64,000 bases of DNA from Ophthalmolycus amberensis (Eukaryota > Chordata > Actinopteri > Perciformes > Zoarcidae). Where the stretch lies: assembly GCA_024529925.1 (NCBI GenBank), contig JAFEUB010001385.1:124001-188000 (forward strand), in the 5' to 3' direction. Position 1 is the first letter of the stretch; the number at the start of each line of letters is the position of its first letter. The position numbers were made by a program, and so were the translations under genes. The notes under the pieces are model-generated. The model saw nothing but the letters and a program-made list of their open reading frames with translations, had not been told where the DNA came from and did no database searches. Below are positions 24,038 to 37,510 of the stretch, piece by piece.

Positions 24038-24953
24038 CTACCCAAACACAAGCACTGACTTGACTTGTGAATGCAGTAAGTGCTTTTTGTTGGGGTAGTT
24101 TTGCTGACCTCTGAAATCCCAGCCTTCTTTTCAAAGAATTTATGAAGAAAGCCCTGCTAGATCGATTGGTACTGGTTAAAGAACATGATTTCTAAGTCTT
24201 CTTACTACCCTAACTTGAGCATTGACTGTTGAATTCAGTAAGTGCTTTTTGTTGGGGTAGTTTTGCTGATCTCTACATCTTCAAGTGTGTAAGCTGTATC
24301 TTTGTATTGGTTCTCAGTACTCCTGAGTGTGCTCCAACTTCAGGCCACCATGTGGCAAAGATTTGCACCAAGAAGACTCATTGCACTCGAATTGACCATT
24401 CATCAAATGCTAATGGTGTGCATACATTTAAGTTGATAGTTGTATCTTCATGGAGCCTTTGTATTCTTACATAGTCTAGACCAATGAAACCTCATCAAAA
24501 AGTAGGCGGAGTTCATGTGACTTGGCTGCATTCAGTATTTAAGATGGTCAAATTTGAGCAGGAAGCACCACTTCCACAGCTTCCTGGGCACAACACAGAT
24601 GATGCAAGGAGCGAACCATCTGGACTACGGGGGAACTCATGACTGCTCTCTGTAAGTCATTTATATTTCCTCAACTTGAGCATTGGCTTGTGTTTTTAAT
24701 TCAGTAAGTGCTACTTGTTGAGGTGGTTGAACATGACAAATACTACAGACTACAACTGAAGAAAGATGTCAATGAAATCACATTCAGATAACCTCAAACT
24801 GAGACACTGATGATTATTTCGTTCATAAGTGCTTCTCTTTGGGGTTGTCTTGGTTGTGTGTTCTTCAACAGACATATCAGGGGACAAATGCACAGACAGT
24901 AGATTTCCATCATTTTAAAATGACAAGCTAAATGCATAAATTAGGCACCAAAG
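24038..24953 (+). ncRNA. mir430: miR-430 unit R26
   Basis: I 24038-24098, II 24205-24260, III 24669-24723, IV 24790-24847. CCAAT, GTGTGCTCC. Confidence 0.9.
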
Positions 24954-25869
24954 CTACCCAAACACAAGCACTGACTTGACTTGTGAATGCAGTAAGTGCT
25001 TTTTGTTGGGGTAGTTTTGCTGACCTCTGAAATCCCAGCCTTCTTTTCAAAGAATTTATGAAGAAAGCCCTGCTAGATCGATTGGTACTGGTTAAAGAAC
25101 ATGATTTCTAAGTCTTCTTACTACCCTAACTTGAGCATTGACTGTTGAATTCAGTAAGTGCTTTTTGTTGGGGTAGTTTTGCTGATCTCTACATCTTCAA
25201 GTGTGTAAGCTGTATCTTTGTATTGGTTCTCAGTACTCCTGAGTGTGCTCCAACTTCAGGCCACCATGTGGCAAAGATTTGCACCAAGAAGACTCATTGC
25301 ACTCGAATTGACCATTCATCAAATGCTAATGGTGTGCATACATTTAAGTTGATAGTTGTATCTTCATGGAGCCTTTGTATTCTTACATAGTCTAGACCAA
25401 TGAAACCTCATCAAAAAGTAGGCGGAGTTCATGTGACTTGCCTGCATTCAGTATTTAAGATGGTCAAATTTGAGCAGGAAGCACCACTTCCACAGCTTCC
25501 TGGGCACAACACAGATGATGCAAGGAGCGAACCATCTGGACTACGGGGGAACTCATGACTGCTCTCTGTAAGTCATTTATATTTCCTCAACTTGAGCATT
25601 GGCTTGTGTTTTTAATTCAGTAAGTGCTACTTGTTGAGGTGGTTGAACATGACAAATACTACAGACTACAACTGAAGAAAGATGTCAATGAAATCACATT
25701 CAGATAACCTCAAACTGAGACACTGATGATTATTTCGTTCATAAGTGCTTCTCTTTGGGGTTGTCTTGGTTGTGTGTTCTTCAACAGACATATCAGGGGA
25801 CAAATGCACAGACAGTAGATTTCCATCATTTTAAAATGACAAGCTAAATGCATAAATTAGGCACCAAAG
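24954..25869 (+). ncRNA. mir430: miR-430 unit R27
   Basis: I 24954-25014, II 25121-25176, III 25585-25639, IV 25706-25763. CCAAT, GTGTGCTCC. Confidence 0.9.
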
Positions 25870-26785
25870 CTACCCAAACACAAGCACTGACTTGACTTGT
25901 GAATGCAGTAAGTGCTTTTTGTTGGGGTAGTTTTGCTGACCTCTGAAATCCCAGCCTTCTTTTCAAAGAATTTATGAAGAAAGCCCTGCTAGATCGATTG
26001 GTACTGGTTAAAGAACATGATTTCTAAGTCTTCTTACTACCCTAACTTGAGCATTGACTGTTGAATTCAGTAAGTGCTTTTTGTTGGGGTAGTTTTGCTG
26101 ATCTCTACATCTTCAAGTGTGTAAGCTGTATCTTTGTATTGGTTCTCAGTACTCCTGAGTGAGCTCCAACTTCAGGCCACCATGTGGCAAAGATTTGCAC
26201 CAAGAAGACTCATTGCACTCGAATTGACCATTCATCAAATGCTAATGGTGTGCATACATTTAAGTTGATAGTTGTATCTTCATGGAGCCTTTGTGTTCTT
26301 ACATAGTCTAGACCACTGAAACCTCATCAAAAAGTAGGCGGAGTTCATGTGACTTGGCTGCATTCAGTATTTAAGATGGTCAAATTTGAGCAGGAAGCAC
26401 CACTTCCACAGCTTCCTGGGCACAACACAGATGATGCAAGGAGCGAACCATCTGGACTACGGGGGAACTCATGACTGCTCTCTGTAAGTCATTTATATTT
26501 CCTCAACTTGAGCATTGGCTTGTGTTTTTAATTCAGTAAGTGCTACTTGTTGAGGTGGTTGAACATGACAAATACTACAGACTACAACTGAAGAAAGATG
26601 TCAATGAAATCACATTCAGATAACCTCAAACTGAGACACTGATGATTATTTCGTTCATAAGTGCTTCTCTTTGGGGTTGTCTTGGTTGTGTGTTCTTCAA
26701 CAGACATATCAGGGGACAAATGCACAGACAGTAGATTTCCATCATTTTAAAATGACAAGCTAAATGCATAAATTAGGCACCAAAG
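25870..26785 (+). ncRNA. mir430: miR-430 unit R28
   Basis: I 25870-25930, II 26037-26092, III 26501-26555, IV 26622-26679. CCACT. Confidence 0.9.
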
Positions 26786-27621
26786 CTACCCAAACACAAG
26801 CACTGACTTGACTTGTGAATGCAGTAAGTGCTTTTTGTTGGGGTAGTTTTGCTGACCTCTGAAATCCCAGCCTTCTTTTCAAAGAATTTATGAAGAAAGC
26901 CCTGCTAGATCGATTGGTACTGGTTAAAGAACATGATTTCTAAGTCTTCTTACTACCCTAACTTGAGCATTGACTGTTGAATTCAGTAAGTGCTTTTTGT
27001 TGGGGTAGTTTTGCTGATCTCTACATCTTCAAGTGTGTAAGCTGTATCTTTGTATTGGTTCTCAGTACTCCTGAGTGTGCTCCAACTTCAGGCCACCATG
27101 TGGCAAAGATTTGCACCAAGAAGACTCATTGCACTCGAATTGACCATTCATCAAATGCTAATGGTGTGCATACATTTAAGTTGATAGTTGTATCTTCATG
27201 GAGCCTTTGTATTCTTACATAGTCTAGACCAATGAAACCTCATCAAAAAGTAGGCGGAGTTCATGTGACTTGGCTGCATTCAGTATTTACAGTTTTTCTC
27301 AATTGCTAAAACACTAAAACCCATTGGCTGAACAAAGTTCTCAGTTGCCTGAACTCATTTAGCTAATTGTGCAGTCTGTTGTCAATACCTTAAACTATTT
27401 CACATGGTAAAACACAATTTGCAGATCTCACTTAGACTTTTCAGCAAAACTCTAAACACATTCTCAGTCTCAAAACACATTCTGCACTCTAATGCACATG
27501 TCATCCATACTGGTAAACACAAGTGGCAACAATCAAATACAAACAGAGAACACATGTCATTGATTAAACACAATCACTCAAAATTGATTTCACTTGTATC
27601 AAATGATGTGACACAACCAAT

Positions 27622-27955
27622 AATCAGAATCAGAATCAGAATCAGCTTTATTGGCCATGTGTGCTTACGCATACATGGAATTTGTCACCGGTTTCCACTC
27701 CGCTCTCAATGTACAAACACAAATTTACAATAAACAAGAAAAATATATGTATAAAGAATCAAAAAGGGCAGCAAAAAATAAAAAGTAAAGTAAAACGGAT
27801 GTAGGTATAAACATTTAGCTATAATACAAGTATAAATATATATCCAAGAGAAAAAAAGTGTGTGTATATATATATATATACATGTGAACAATATGTATAT
27901 AAGCCAGTTTAAGCCAATAAGCCAATAAGTCAATATAAGCCAGTTTAGAGAGCAA
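27622..27955 (-). mobile_element. LINE/SINE 3' tail nested in the DNA transposon
   Basis: Read on the minus strand it ends ...AATAAAGCTGATTCTGATTC, a typical fish non-LTR 3' end with (GATTCT)n tail at 27622-27645. It contains a (TG)n(TA)n run at about 27858-27881 and A/T-rich UTR-like sequence. The right edge is not sharp. CCAATAA occurs on both sides (about 27617 and about 27915) but is too short to call as a target-site duplication. No open frame of a transposon protein is visible. Confidence 0.55.
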
Positions 27956-27991
27956 ACAGGTGGTTGAAGGTGGGAAGGAGAAAGTCTGAGA

Positions 27992-28315
27992 ATGGATAGA
28001 AGAAACAATGTGAGAGGACGAGGACGAGGACAAGTGCGTATGCGAGGTGGGCGACGAGGAGGAAGAGGAGGAGGGCAAGAAAGAGGAAGAGGAGGACGAA
28101 TAGGAAGAGGAAGACAAAGAGTGGAAATATCTGATGAAATTCGAGCAACAGTCATAGACCATGTTACTGGTTGCAGGTTCATATCAACAAAGAACAAGAA
28201 TTACAGTATCACAGAGACAAAGGACACATTTGTGAGATGCAGGGTACAGTACTGTAAAAATAGGGGTAAAGGAGGAGGAAGAACAAAAGAAATTGCAAAC
28301 AGCAAAGCACAGTAG
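27992..28315 (+). pseudogene. transposase N-terminal remnant (RG-rich)
   Basis: 107-residue frame. Residues 1-45 are almost pure R/G (RGRGRG, RRGGRGGG runs), followed by EISDEIRATVIDHV, which resembles the start of the DNA-binding helix-turn-helix of fish Tc1/mariner-type transposases (recognised from memory). The expected HTH and DDE/D catalytic domain are missing; the frame jumps to unrelated sequence rich in K/R and stops. A deletion derivative without catalytic function. Confidence 0.6.
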
Positions 28316-29091
28316 TAATTTCTGATCAATTTTGAGCTACTGTAATAGAACATGTTTTCGTTCATATGAAATTTGTTTTGAGATTAAAAATGTACTTCTC
28401 CCTGAGAACTATATGTTTTGAACAATGTGTTTTCTATTTATTGGTGTATTGTTTACTGACTGCTTGATAGTGTATATTATTTTGATCACTTTGTTTATGA
28501 TTTGAGAGCAGTGTTTGATTTTGAGCACAGGTAAAACTGTTTTGAGGCGAAAGTTTCATTTTGCAAGAGGATTCAGAGGTTTTGTAAATAGTGCTTGAAG
28601 ATGAGGTTTTGTGTTTACAGTTTTGAGAGAATGGGTGACCGTTTCAAGAAATGTGTCTTAGCAATCGAGAAAAACTGTAAGATGGTCAAATTTGAGCAGG
28701 AAGCACCACTTCCACAGCTTCCTGGGCACAACACAGATGATGCAAGGAGCGAACCATCTGGACTACGGGGGAACTCATGACTGCTCTCTGTAAGTCATTT
28801 ATATTTCCTCAACTTGAGCATTGGCTTGTGTTTTTAATTCAGTAAGTGCTACTTGTTGAGGTGGTTGAACATGACAAATACTACAGACTACAACTGAAGA
28901 AAGATGTCAATGAAATCACATTCAGATAACCTCAAACTGAGACACTGATGATTATTTCGTTCATAAGTGCTTCTCTTTGGGGTTGTCTTGGTTGTGTGTT
29001 CTTCAACAGACATATCAGGGGACAAATGCACAGACAGTAGATTTCCATCATTTTAAAATGACAAGCTAAATGCATAAATTAGGCACCAAAG

Positions 29092-30007
29092 CTACCCAAA
29101 CACAAGCACTGACTTGACTTGTGAATGCAGTAAGTGCTTTTTGTTGGGGTAGTTTTGCTGACCTCTGAAATCCCAGCCTTCTTTTCAAAGAATTTATGAA
29201 GAAAGCCCTGCTAGATCGATTGGTACTGGTTAAAGAACATGATTTCTAAGTCTTCTTACTACCCTAACTTGAGCATTGACTGTTGAATTCAGTAAGTGCT
29301 TTTTGTTGGGGTAGTTTTGCTGATCTCTACATCTTCAAGTGTGTAAGCTGTATCTTTGTATTGGTTCTCAGTACTCCTGAGTGAGCTCCAACTTCAGGCC
29401 ACCATGTGGCAAAGATTTGCACCAAGAAGACTCATTGCACTCGAATTGACCATTCATCAAATGCTAATGGTGTGCATACATTTAAGTTGATAGTTGTATC
29501 TTCATGGAGCCTTTGTGTTCTTACATAGTCTAGACCACTGAAACCTCATCAAAAAGTAGGCGGAGTTCATGTGACTTGGCTGCATTCAGTATTTAAGATG
29601 GTCAAATTTGAGCAGGAAGCACCACTTCCACAGCTTCCTGGGCACAACACAGATGATGCAAGGAGCGAACCATCTGGACTACGGGGGAACTCATGACTGC
29701 TCTCTGTAAGTCATTTATATTTCCTCAACTTGAGCATTGGCTTGTGTTTTTAATTCAGTAAGTGCTACTTGTTGAGGTGGTTGAACATGACAAATACTAC
29801 AGACTACAACTGAAGAAAGATGTCAATGAAATCACATTCAGATAACCTCAAACTGAGACACTGATGATTATTTCGTTCATAAGTGCTTCTCTTTGGGGTT
29901 GTCTTGGTTGTGTGTTCTTCAACAGACATATCAGGGGACAAATGCACAGACAGTAGATTTCCATCATTTTAAAATGACAAGCTAAATGCATAAATTAGGC
30001 ACCAAAG
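29092..30007 (+). ncRNA. mir430: miR-430 unit R30
   Basis: I 29092-29152, II 29259-29314, III 29723-29777, IV 29844-29901. CCACT. Confidence 0.9.
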
Positions 30008-30923
30008 CTACCCAAACACAAGCACTGACTTGACTTGTGAATGCAGTAAGTGCTTTTTGTTGGGGTAGTTTTGCTGACCTCTGAAATCCCAGCCTTCTTT
30101 TCAAAGAATTTATGAAGAAAGCCCTGCTAGATCGATTGGTACTGGTTAAAGAACATGATTTCTAAGTCTTCTTACTACCCTAACTTGAGCATTGACTGTT
30201 GAATTCAGTAAGTGCTTTTTGTTGGGGTAGTTTTGCTGATCTCTACATCTTCAAGTGTGTAAGCTGTATCTTTGTATTGGTTCTCAGTACTCCTGAGTGA
30301 GCTCCAACTTCAGGCCACCATGTGGCAAAGATTTGCACCAAGAAGACTCATTGCACTCGAATTGACCATTCATCAAATGCTAATGGTGTGCATACATTTA
30401 AGTTGATAGTTGTATCTTCATGGAGCCTTTGTATTCTTACATAGTCTAGACCAATGAAACCTCATCAAAAAGTAGGCGGAGTTCATGTGACTTGGCTGCA
30501 TTCAGTATTTAAGATGGTCAAATTTGAGCAGGAAGCACCACTTCCACAGCTTCCTGGGCACAACACAGATGATGCAAGGAGCGAACCATCTGGACTACGG
30601 GGGAACTCATGACTGCTCTCTGTAAGTCATTTATATTTCCTCAACTTGAGCATTGGCTTGTGTTTTTAATTCAGTAAGTGCTACTTGTTGAGGTGGTTGA
30701 ACATGACAAATACTACAGACTACAACTGAAGAAAGATGTCAATGAAATCACATTCAGATAACCTCAAACTGAGACACTGATGATTATTTCGTTCATAAGT
30801 GCTTCTCTTTGGGGTTGTCTTGGTTGTGTGTTCTTCAACAGACATATCAGGGGACAAATGCACAGACAGTAGATTTCCATCATTTTAAAATGACAAGCTA
30901 AATGCATAAATTAGGCACCAAAG
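30008..30923 (+). ncRNA. mir430: miR-430 unit R31
   Basis: I 30008-30068, II 30175-30230, III 30639-30693, IV 30760-30817. CCAAT. Confidence 0.9.
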
Positions 30924-31839
30924 CTACCCAAACACAAGCACTGACTTGACTTGTGAATGCAGTAAGTGCTTTTTGTTGGGGTAGTTTTGCTGACCTCTGA
31001 AATCCCAGCCTTCTTTTCAAAGAATTTATGAAGAAAGCCCTGCTAGATCGATTGGTACTGGTTAAAGAACATGATTTCTAAGTCTTCTTACTACCCTAAC
31101 TTGAGCATTGACTGTTGAATTCAGTAAGTGCTTTTTGTTGGGGTAGTTTTGCTGATCTCTACATCTTCAAGTGTGTAAGCTGTATCTTTGTATTGGTTCT
31201 CAGTACTCCTGAGTGAGCTCCAACTTCAGGCCACCATGTGGCAAAGATTTGCACCAAGAAGACTCATTGCACTCGAATTGACCATTCATCAAATGCTAAT
31301 GGTGTGCATACATTTAAGTTGATAGTTGTATCTTCATGGAGCCTTTGTATTCTTACATAGTCTAGACCAATGAAACCTCATCAAAAAGTAGGCGGAGTTC
31401 ATGTGACTTGGCTGCATTCAGTATTTAAGATGGTCAAATTTGAGCAGGAAGCACCACTTCCACAGCTTCCTGGGCACAACACAGATGATGCAAGGAGCGA
31501 ACCATCTGGACTACGGGGGAACTCATGACTGCTCTCTGTAAGTCATTTATATTTCCTCAACTTGAGCATTGGCTTGTGTTTTTAATTCAGTAAGTGCTAC
31601 TTGTTGAGGTGGTTGAACATGACAAATACTACAGACTACAACTGAAGAAAGATGTCAATGAAATCACATTCAGATAACCTCAAACTGAGACACTGATGAT
31701 TATTTCGTTCATAAGTGCTTCTCTTTGGGGTTGTCTTGGTTGTGTGTTCTTCAACAGACATATCAGGGGACAAATGCACAGACAGTAGATTTCCATCATT
31801 TTAAAATGACAAGCTAAATGCATAAATTAGGCACCAAAG
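30924..31839 (+). ncRNA. mir430: miR-430 unit R32
   Basis: I 30924-30984, II 31091-31146, III 31555-31609, IV 31676-31733. CCAAT. Confidence 0.9.
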
Positions 31840-32755
31840 CTACCCAAACACAAGCACTGACTTGACTTGTGAATGCAGTAAGTGCTTTTTGTTGGGGTAG
31901 TTTTGCTGACCTCTGAAATCCCAGCCTTCTTTTCAAAGAATTTATGAAGAAAGCCCTGCTAGATCGATTGGTACTGGTTAAAGAACATGATTTCTAAGTC
32001 TTCTTACTACCCTAACTTGAGCATTGACTGTTGAATTCAGTAAGTGCTTTTTGTTGGGGTAGTTTTGCTGATCTCTACATCTTCAAGTGTGTAAGCTGTA
32101 TCTTTGTATTGGTTCTCAGTACTCCTGAGTGAGCTCCAACTTCAGGCCACCATGTGGCAAAGATTTGCACCAAGAAGACTCATTGCACTCGAATTGACCA
32201 TTCATCAAATGCTAATGGTGTGCATACATTTAAGTTGATAGTTGTATCTTCATGGAGCCTTTGTGTTCTTACATAGTCTAGACCACTGAAACCTCATCAA
32301 AAAGTAGGCGGAGTTCATGTGACTTGGCTGCATTCAGTATTTAAGATGGTCAAATTTGAGCAGGAAGCACCACTTCCACAGCTTCCTGGGCACAACACAG
32401 ATGATGCAAGGAGCGAACCATCTGGACTACGGGGGAACTCATGACTGCTCTCTGTAAGTCATTTATATTTCCTCAACTTGAGCATTGGCTTGTGTTTTTA
32501 ATTCAGTAAGTGCTACTTGTTGAGGTGGTTGAACATGACAAATACTACAGACTACAACTGAAGATAGATTTCAATGAAATCACATTCAGATAACCTCAAA
32601 CTGAGACACTGATGATTCTTTCGTTCATAAGTGCTTCTCTTTGGGGTTGTCTTGGTCGTGTGTTCTTCAACAGACATATCAGGGGACAAATGCACAGACA
32701 GTAGATTTCCATCATTTTAAAATGACTAGCTAAATGCATAAATTAGGCACCAAAG
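31840..32755 (+). ncRNA. mir430: miR-430 unit R33
   Basis: I 31840-31900, II 32007-32062, III 32471-32525, IV 32592-32649. CCACT. Counterpart of R2, 29896 bp downstream. Confidence 0.9.
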
Positions 32756-33756
32756 CTACCCAAACACAAGCACTGACTTGACTTGTGAATGCAGTAAGTG
32801 CTTTTTGTTGGGGTAGTTTTGCTGACCTCTGAAATCCCAGCCTTCCTTTCAAAGAATTTATGAAGAAAGCCCTTCTAGATCGATTGTTACTAGTTAAAGA
32901 ACATGATTTCTAAGTCTTACTACCCTAACTTGAGCATTGACTGTTGAATTCTGTAAGTGCTTTTTGTTTGGGCAGTTTTGCTGATCCCTACATCTTCAAG
33001 TGTGTAAGCTGTATTTCTTTTCAAATCTCGACTGAGATATCTTCTAACATTTTAGTCCCTGATTCTGCATTGGAATCAGTTTCAAATCTGTTGTATATTG
33101 TTTCAGAAGCTGTCTTGGGGTCTTAAAGTAGAATGTGCCTTCTGGAGTAGATGTACAGTGCTAACTGTATTTCTTTGTATTGGTTCTCAGTACTCCTGAG
33201 TGAGCTCCAACTTCAGGCCACCATGTGGCAAAGATTTGCACCAAGAAGACTCATTGCACTCGAATTGACCATTCATCAAATGCTAATGTGTGCATACATT
33301 TAAGTTGATAGTTGTATCTTCATGGAGCCTTTGTGTTCTTACATAGTCTAGACCACTGAAACCTCATCAAAAAGTAGGCGGAGTTCATGTGACTTGGCTG
33401 CATTCAGTATTTAAGATGGTCAAATTTGAGCAGGAAGCACCACTTCCACAGCTTCCTGGGCACAACACAGATGATGCAAGGAGCGAACCATCTGGGCTAC
33501 GGGGGAACTCATGCTACTTGTTGAGGCAGTTGAACATGACAAATACTACAGACTACAACTGAAGATAGATGTCAATGAAATCACATTCAGATAACCTCAA
33601 ACTGAGACACTGATGATTATTTCGTTCATAAGTGCTTCTCTTTGGGGTTGTCTTGGTTGTGTGTTCTTCAACAGACATATCAGGGGACAAATGCACAGAC
33701 AGTAGATTTCCATCATTTTAAAATGACGAGCTAAATGCATAAATTAGGCACCAAAG
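32756..33756 (+). ncRNA. mir430: miR-430 unit R34, long form lacking hairpin III
   Basis: I 32756-32816, II 32920-32975 (TTTGGGCAG end), relic V 33055-33123, IV 33593-33650. CCACT. Counterpart of R3, sharing AATGTGTGC and GAGGCAGTTG. Confidence 0.9.
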
Positions 33757-34672
33757 CTACCCAAACACAAGCACTGACTTGACTTGTGAATGCAGTAAGT
33801 GCTTTTTGTTGGGGTAGTTTTGCTGACCTCTGAAATCCCAGCCTTCTTTTCAAAGAATTTATGAAGAAAGCCCTGCTAGATCGATTGGTACTGGTTAAAG
33901 AACATGATTTATAAGTCTTCTTACTACCCTAACTTGAGCATTGACTGTTGAATTCAGTAAGTGCTTTTTGTTGGGGTAGTTTTGCTGATCTCTACATCTT
34001 CAAGTGTGTAAGCTGTATCTTTGTATTGGTTCTCAGTACTCCTGAGTGAGCTCCAACTTCAGGCTACCATGTGGCAAAGATTTGCACCAAGAAGACTCAT
34101 TGCACTCGAATTGACCATTCATCAAATGCTAATGGTGTGCATACATTTAAGTTGATAGTTGTATCTTCATGGAGCCTTTGTATTCTTACATAGTCTAGAC
34201 CAATGAAACCTCATCAAAAAGTAGGCGGAGTTCATGTGACTTGGCTGCATTCAGTATTTAAGATGGTCAAATTTGAGCAGGAAGCACCACTTCCACAGCT
34301 TCCTGGGCACAACACAGATGATGCAAGGAGCGAACCATCTGGACTACGGGGGAACTCATGACTGCTCTCTGTAAGTCATTTATATTTCCTCAACTTGAGC
34401 ATTGGCTTGTGTTTTTAATTCAGTAAGTGCTACTTGTTGAGGTGGTTGAACATGACAAATACTACAGACTACAACTGAAGAAAGAGGTCAATGAAATCAT
34501 ATTCAGATAACCTCAAACTGAGACACTGATGATTCTTTCGTTCATAAGTGCTTCTCTTTGGGGTTGTCTTGGTTGTGTGTTCTTCAACAGACATATCAGG
34601 GGACAAATGCACAGACAGTAGATTACCATCATTTTAAAATGACTAGCTAAATGCATAAATTAGGCACCAAAG
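33757..34672 (+). ncRNA. mir430: miR-430 unit R35
   Basis: I 33757-33817, II 33924-33979, III 34388-34442, IV 34509-34566. CCAAT. Counterpart of R4. Confidence 0.9.
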
Positions 34673-35678
34673 CTACCCAAACACAAGCACTGACTTGACT
34701 TGTGAATGCAGTAAGTGCTTTTTGTTGGGGTAGTTTTGCTGACCTCTGAAATCCCAGCCTTCCTTTCAAAGAATTTATGAAGAAAGCCCTTCTAGATCGA
34801 TTGTTACTAGTTAAAGAACATGATTTCTAAGTCTTCTTACTACCCTAACTTGAGCATTGACTGTTGAATTCAGTAAGTGCTTTTTGTTGGGGTAGTTTTG
34901 CTGATCCCTACATCTTCAAGTGTGTAAGCTGTATTTCTTTTCAAATCTCGACTGAGATATCTTCTAACATTTTAGTCCCTGATTCTGCATTGGAATCAGT
35001 TTCAAATCTGTTGTATATTGTTTCAGAAGCTGTCTTGGGGTCTTAAAGTAGAATGTGCCTTTTGGAGTAGATGTACAGTGCTAACTGTATTTCTTTGTAT
35101 TGGTTCTCAGTACTCCTGAGTGAGCTCCAACTTCAGGCCACCATGTGGCAAAGATTTGCACCAAGAAGACTCATTGCACTCGAATTGACCATTCATCAAA
35201 TGCTAATGGTGTGCATACATTTAAGTTGATAGTTGTATCTTCATGGAGCCTTTGTGTTCTTACATAGTCTAGACCACTGAAACCTCATCAAAAAGTAGGC
35301 GGAGTTCATGTGACTTGGCTGCATTCAGTATTTAAGATGGTCAAATTTGAGCAGGAAGCACCACTTCCACAGCTTCCTGGGCACAACACAGATGATGCAA
35401 GGAGCGAACCATCTGGGCTACGGGGGAACTCATGCTACTTGTTGAGGCGGTTGAACATGACAAAATACTACAGACTACAACTGAAGAAAGATGTCAATGA
35501 AATCACATTCAGATAACCTCAAACTGAGACACTGATGATTATTTCGTTCATAAGTGCTTCTCTTTGGGGTTGTCTTGGTTGTGTGTTCTTCAACAGACAT
35601 ATCAGGGGACAAATGCACAGACAGTAGATTTCCATCATTTTAAAATGACGAGCTAAATGCATAAATTAGGCACCAAAG
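34673..35678 (+). ncRNA. mir430: miR-430 unit R36, long form lacking hairpin III
   Basis: I 34673-34733, II 34840-34895, relic V 34975-35043, IV 35515-35572. CCACT. Counterpart of R5. Confidence 0.9.
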
Positions 35679-36594
35679 CTACCCAAACACAAGCACTGAC
35701 TTGACTTGTGAATGCAGTAAGTGCTTTTTGTTGGGGTAGTTTTGCTGACCTCTGAAATCCCAGCCTTCTTTTCAAAGAATTTATGAAGAAAGCCCTGCTA
35801 GATCGATTGGTACTGGTTAAACAACATGATTTCTAAGTCTTCTTACTACCCTAACTTGAGCATTGACTGTTGAATTCAGTAAGTGCTTTTTGTTGGGGTA
35901 GTTTTGCTGATCTCTATATCTTCAAGTGTGTAAGCTGTATCTTTGTATTGGTTCTCAGTACTCCTGAGTGAGCTCCAACTTCAGGCCACCATGTGGCAAA
36001 GATTTGCACCAAGAAGACTCATTGCACTCGAATTGACCATTCATCAAATGCTAATGGTGTGCATACATTTAAGTTGATAGTTGTATCTTCATGGAGCCTT
36101 TGTGTTCTTACATAGTCTAGACCACTGAAACCTCATCAAAAAGTAGGCGGAGTTCATGTGACTTGGCTGCATTCAGTATTTAAGATGGTCAAATTTGAGC
36201 AGGAAGCACCACTTCCACAGCTTCCTGGGCACAACACAGATGATGCAAGGAGCGAACCATCTGGACTACGGGGGAACTCATGACTGCTCTCTGTAAGTCA
36301 TTTATATTTCCTCAACTTGAGCATTGGCTTGTGTTTTTAATTCAGTAAGTGCTACTTGTTGAGGTGGTTGAACATGACAAATACTACAGACTACAACTGA
36401 AGATAGATTTCAATGAAATCACATTCAGATAACCTCAAACTGAGACACTGATGATTATTTCGTTCATAAGTGCTTCTCTTTGGGGTTGTCTTGGTTGTGT
36501 GTTCTTCAACAGACATATCAGGGGACAAATGCACAGACAGTAGATTTCCATCATTTTAAAATGACAAGCTAAATGCATAAATTAGGCACCAAAG
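35679..36594 (+). ncRNA. mir430: miR-430 unit R37
   Basis: I 35679-35739, II 35846-35901, III 36310-36364, IV 36431-36488. CCACT. Confidence 0.9.
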
Positions 36595-37510
36595 CTACCC
36601 AAACACAAGCACTGACTTGACTTGTGAATGCAGTAAGTGCTTTTTGTTGGGGTAGTTTTGCTGACCTCTGAAATCCCAGCCTTCTTTTCAAAGAATTTAT
36701 GAAGAAAGCCCTGCTAGATCGATTGGTACTGGTTAAAGAACATGATTTCTAAGTCTTCTTACTACCCTAACTTGAGCATTGACTGTTGAATTCAGTAAGT
36801 GCTTTTTGTTGGGGTAGTTTTGCTGATCTCTACATCTTCAAGTGTGTAAGCTGTATCTTTGTATTGGTTCTCAGTACTCCTGAGTGAGCTCCAACTTCAG
36901 GCCACCATGTGGCAAAGATTTGCACCAAGAAGACTCATTGCACTCGAATTGACCATTCATCAAATGCTAATGGTGTGCATACATTTAAGTTGATAGTTGT
37001 ATCTTCATGGAGCCTTTGTGTTCTTACATAGTCTAGACCACTGAAACCTCATCAAAAAGTAGGCGGAGTTCATGTGACTTGGCTGCATTCAGTATTTAAG
37101 ATGGTCAAATTTGAGCAGGAAGCACCACTTCCACAGCTTCCTGGGCACAACACAGATGATGCAAGGAGCGAACCATCTGGACTACGGGGGAACTCATGAC
37201 TGCTCTCTGTAAGTCATTTATATTTCCTCAACTTGAGCATTGGCTTGTGTTTTTAATTCAGTAAGTGCTACTTGTTGAGGTGGTTGAACATGACAAATAC
37301 TACAGACTACAACTGAAGAAAGATGTCAATGAAATCACATTCAGATAACCTCAAACTGAGACACTGATGATTATTTCGTTCATAAGTGCTTCTCTTTGGG
37401 GTTGTCTTGGTTGTGTGTTCTTCAACAGACATATCAGGGGACAAATGCACAGACAGTAGATTTCCATCATTTTAAAATGACAAGCTAAATGCATAAATTA
37501 GGCACCAAAG
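36595..37510 (+). ncRNA. mir430: miR-430 unit R38
   Basis: I 36595-36655, II 36762-36817, III 37226-37280, IV 37347-37404. CCACT. Confidence 0.9.

Larger units (their letters stand above)
27290..28677. mobile_element. TA-target DNA transposon, internally deleted (Tc1/mariner-type), with nested LINE tail
   Basis: Terminal inverted repeats 27290-27314 and 28653-28677 begin CAGTTTTTCTC and agree at 23 of 25 positions. The target TA (27288-27289) is duplicated at 28678-28679: uninterrupted units read GTATTTAAG, here GTATTTA...TAAG. TA duplication and an encoded RG-rich transposase N-terminus point to the Tc1/mariner superfamily; the exact family is not assigned. Too short for a full transposase, so non-autonomous. 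The only element of this kind in the miR-430 array. Confidence 0.85.
26786..29091 (+). ncRNA. mir430: miR-430 unit R29, interrupted by a DNA transposon
   Basis: I 26786-26846, II 26953-27008, then a 1388-bp transposon in the TATTTAA site, then III 28807-28861 and IV 28928-28985. CCAAT allele. All four hairpins are intact; only the promoter-like core is split. Confidence 0.9.

Noticed and set aside
27706..28197. Ser/Leu/Pro-rich minus-strand frames inside the DNA transposon
   Set aside because: Antisense of the RG-rich transposase remnant and of low-complexity LINE sequence.
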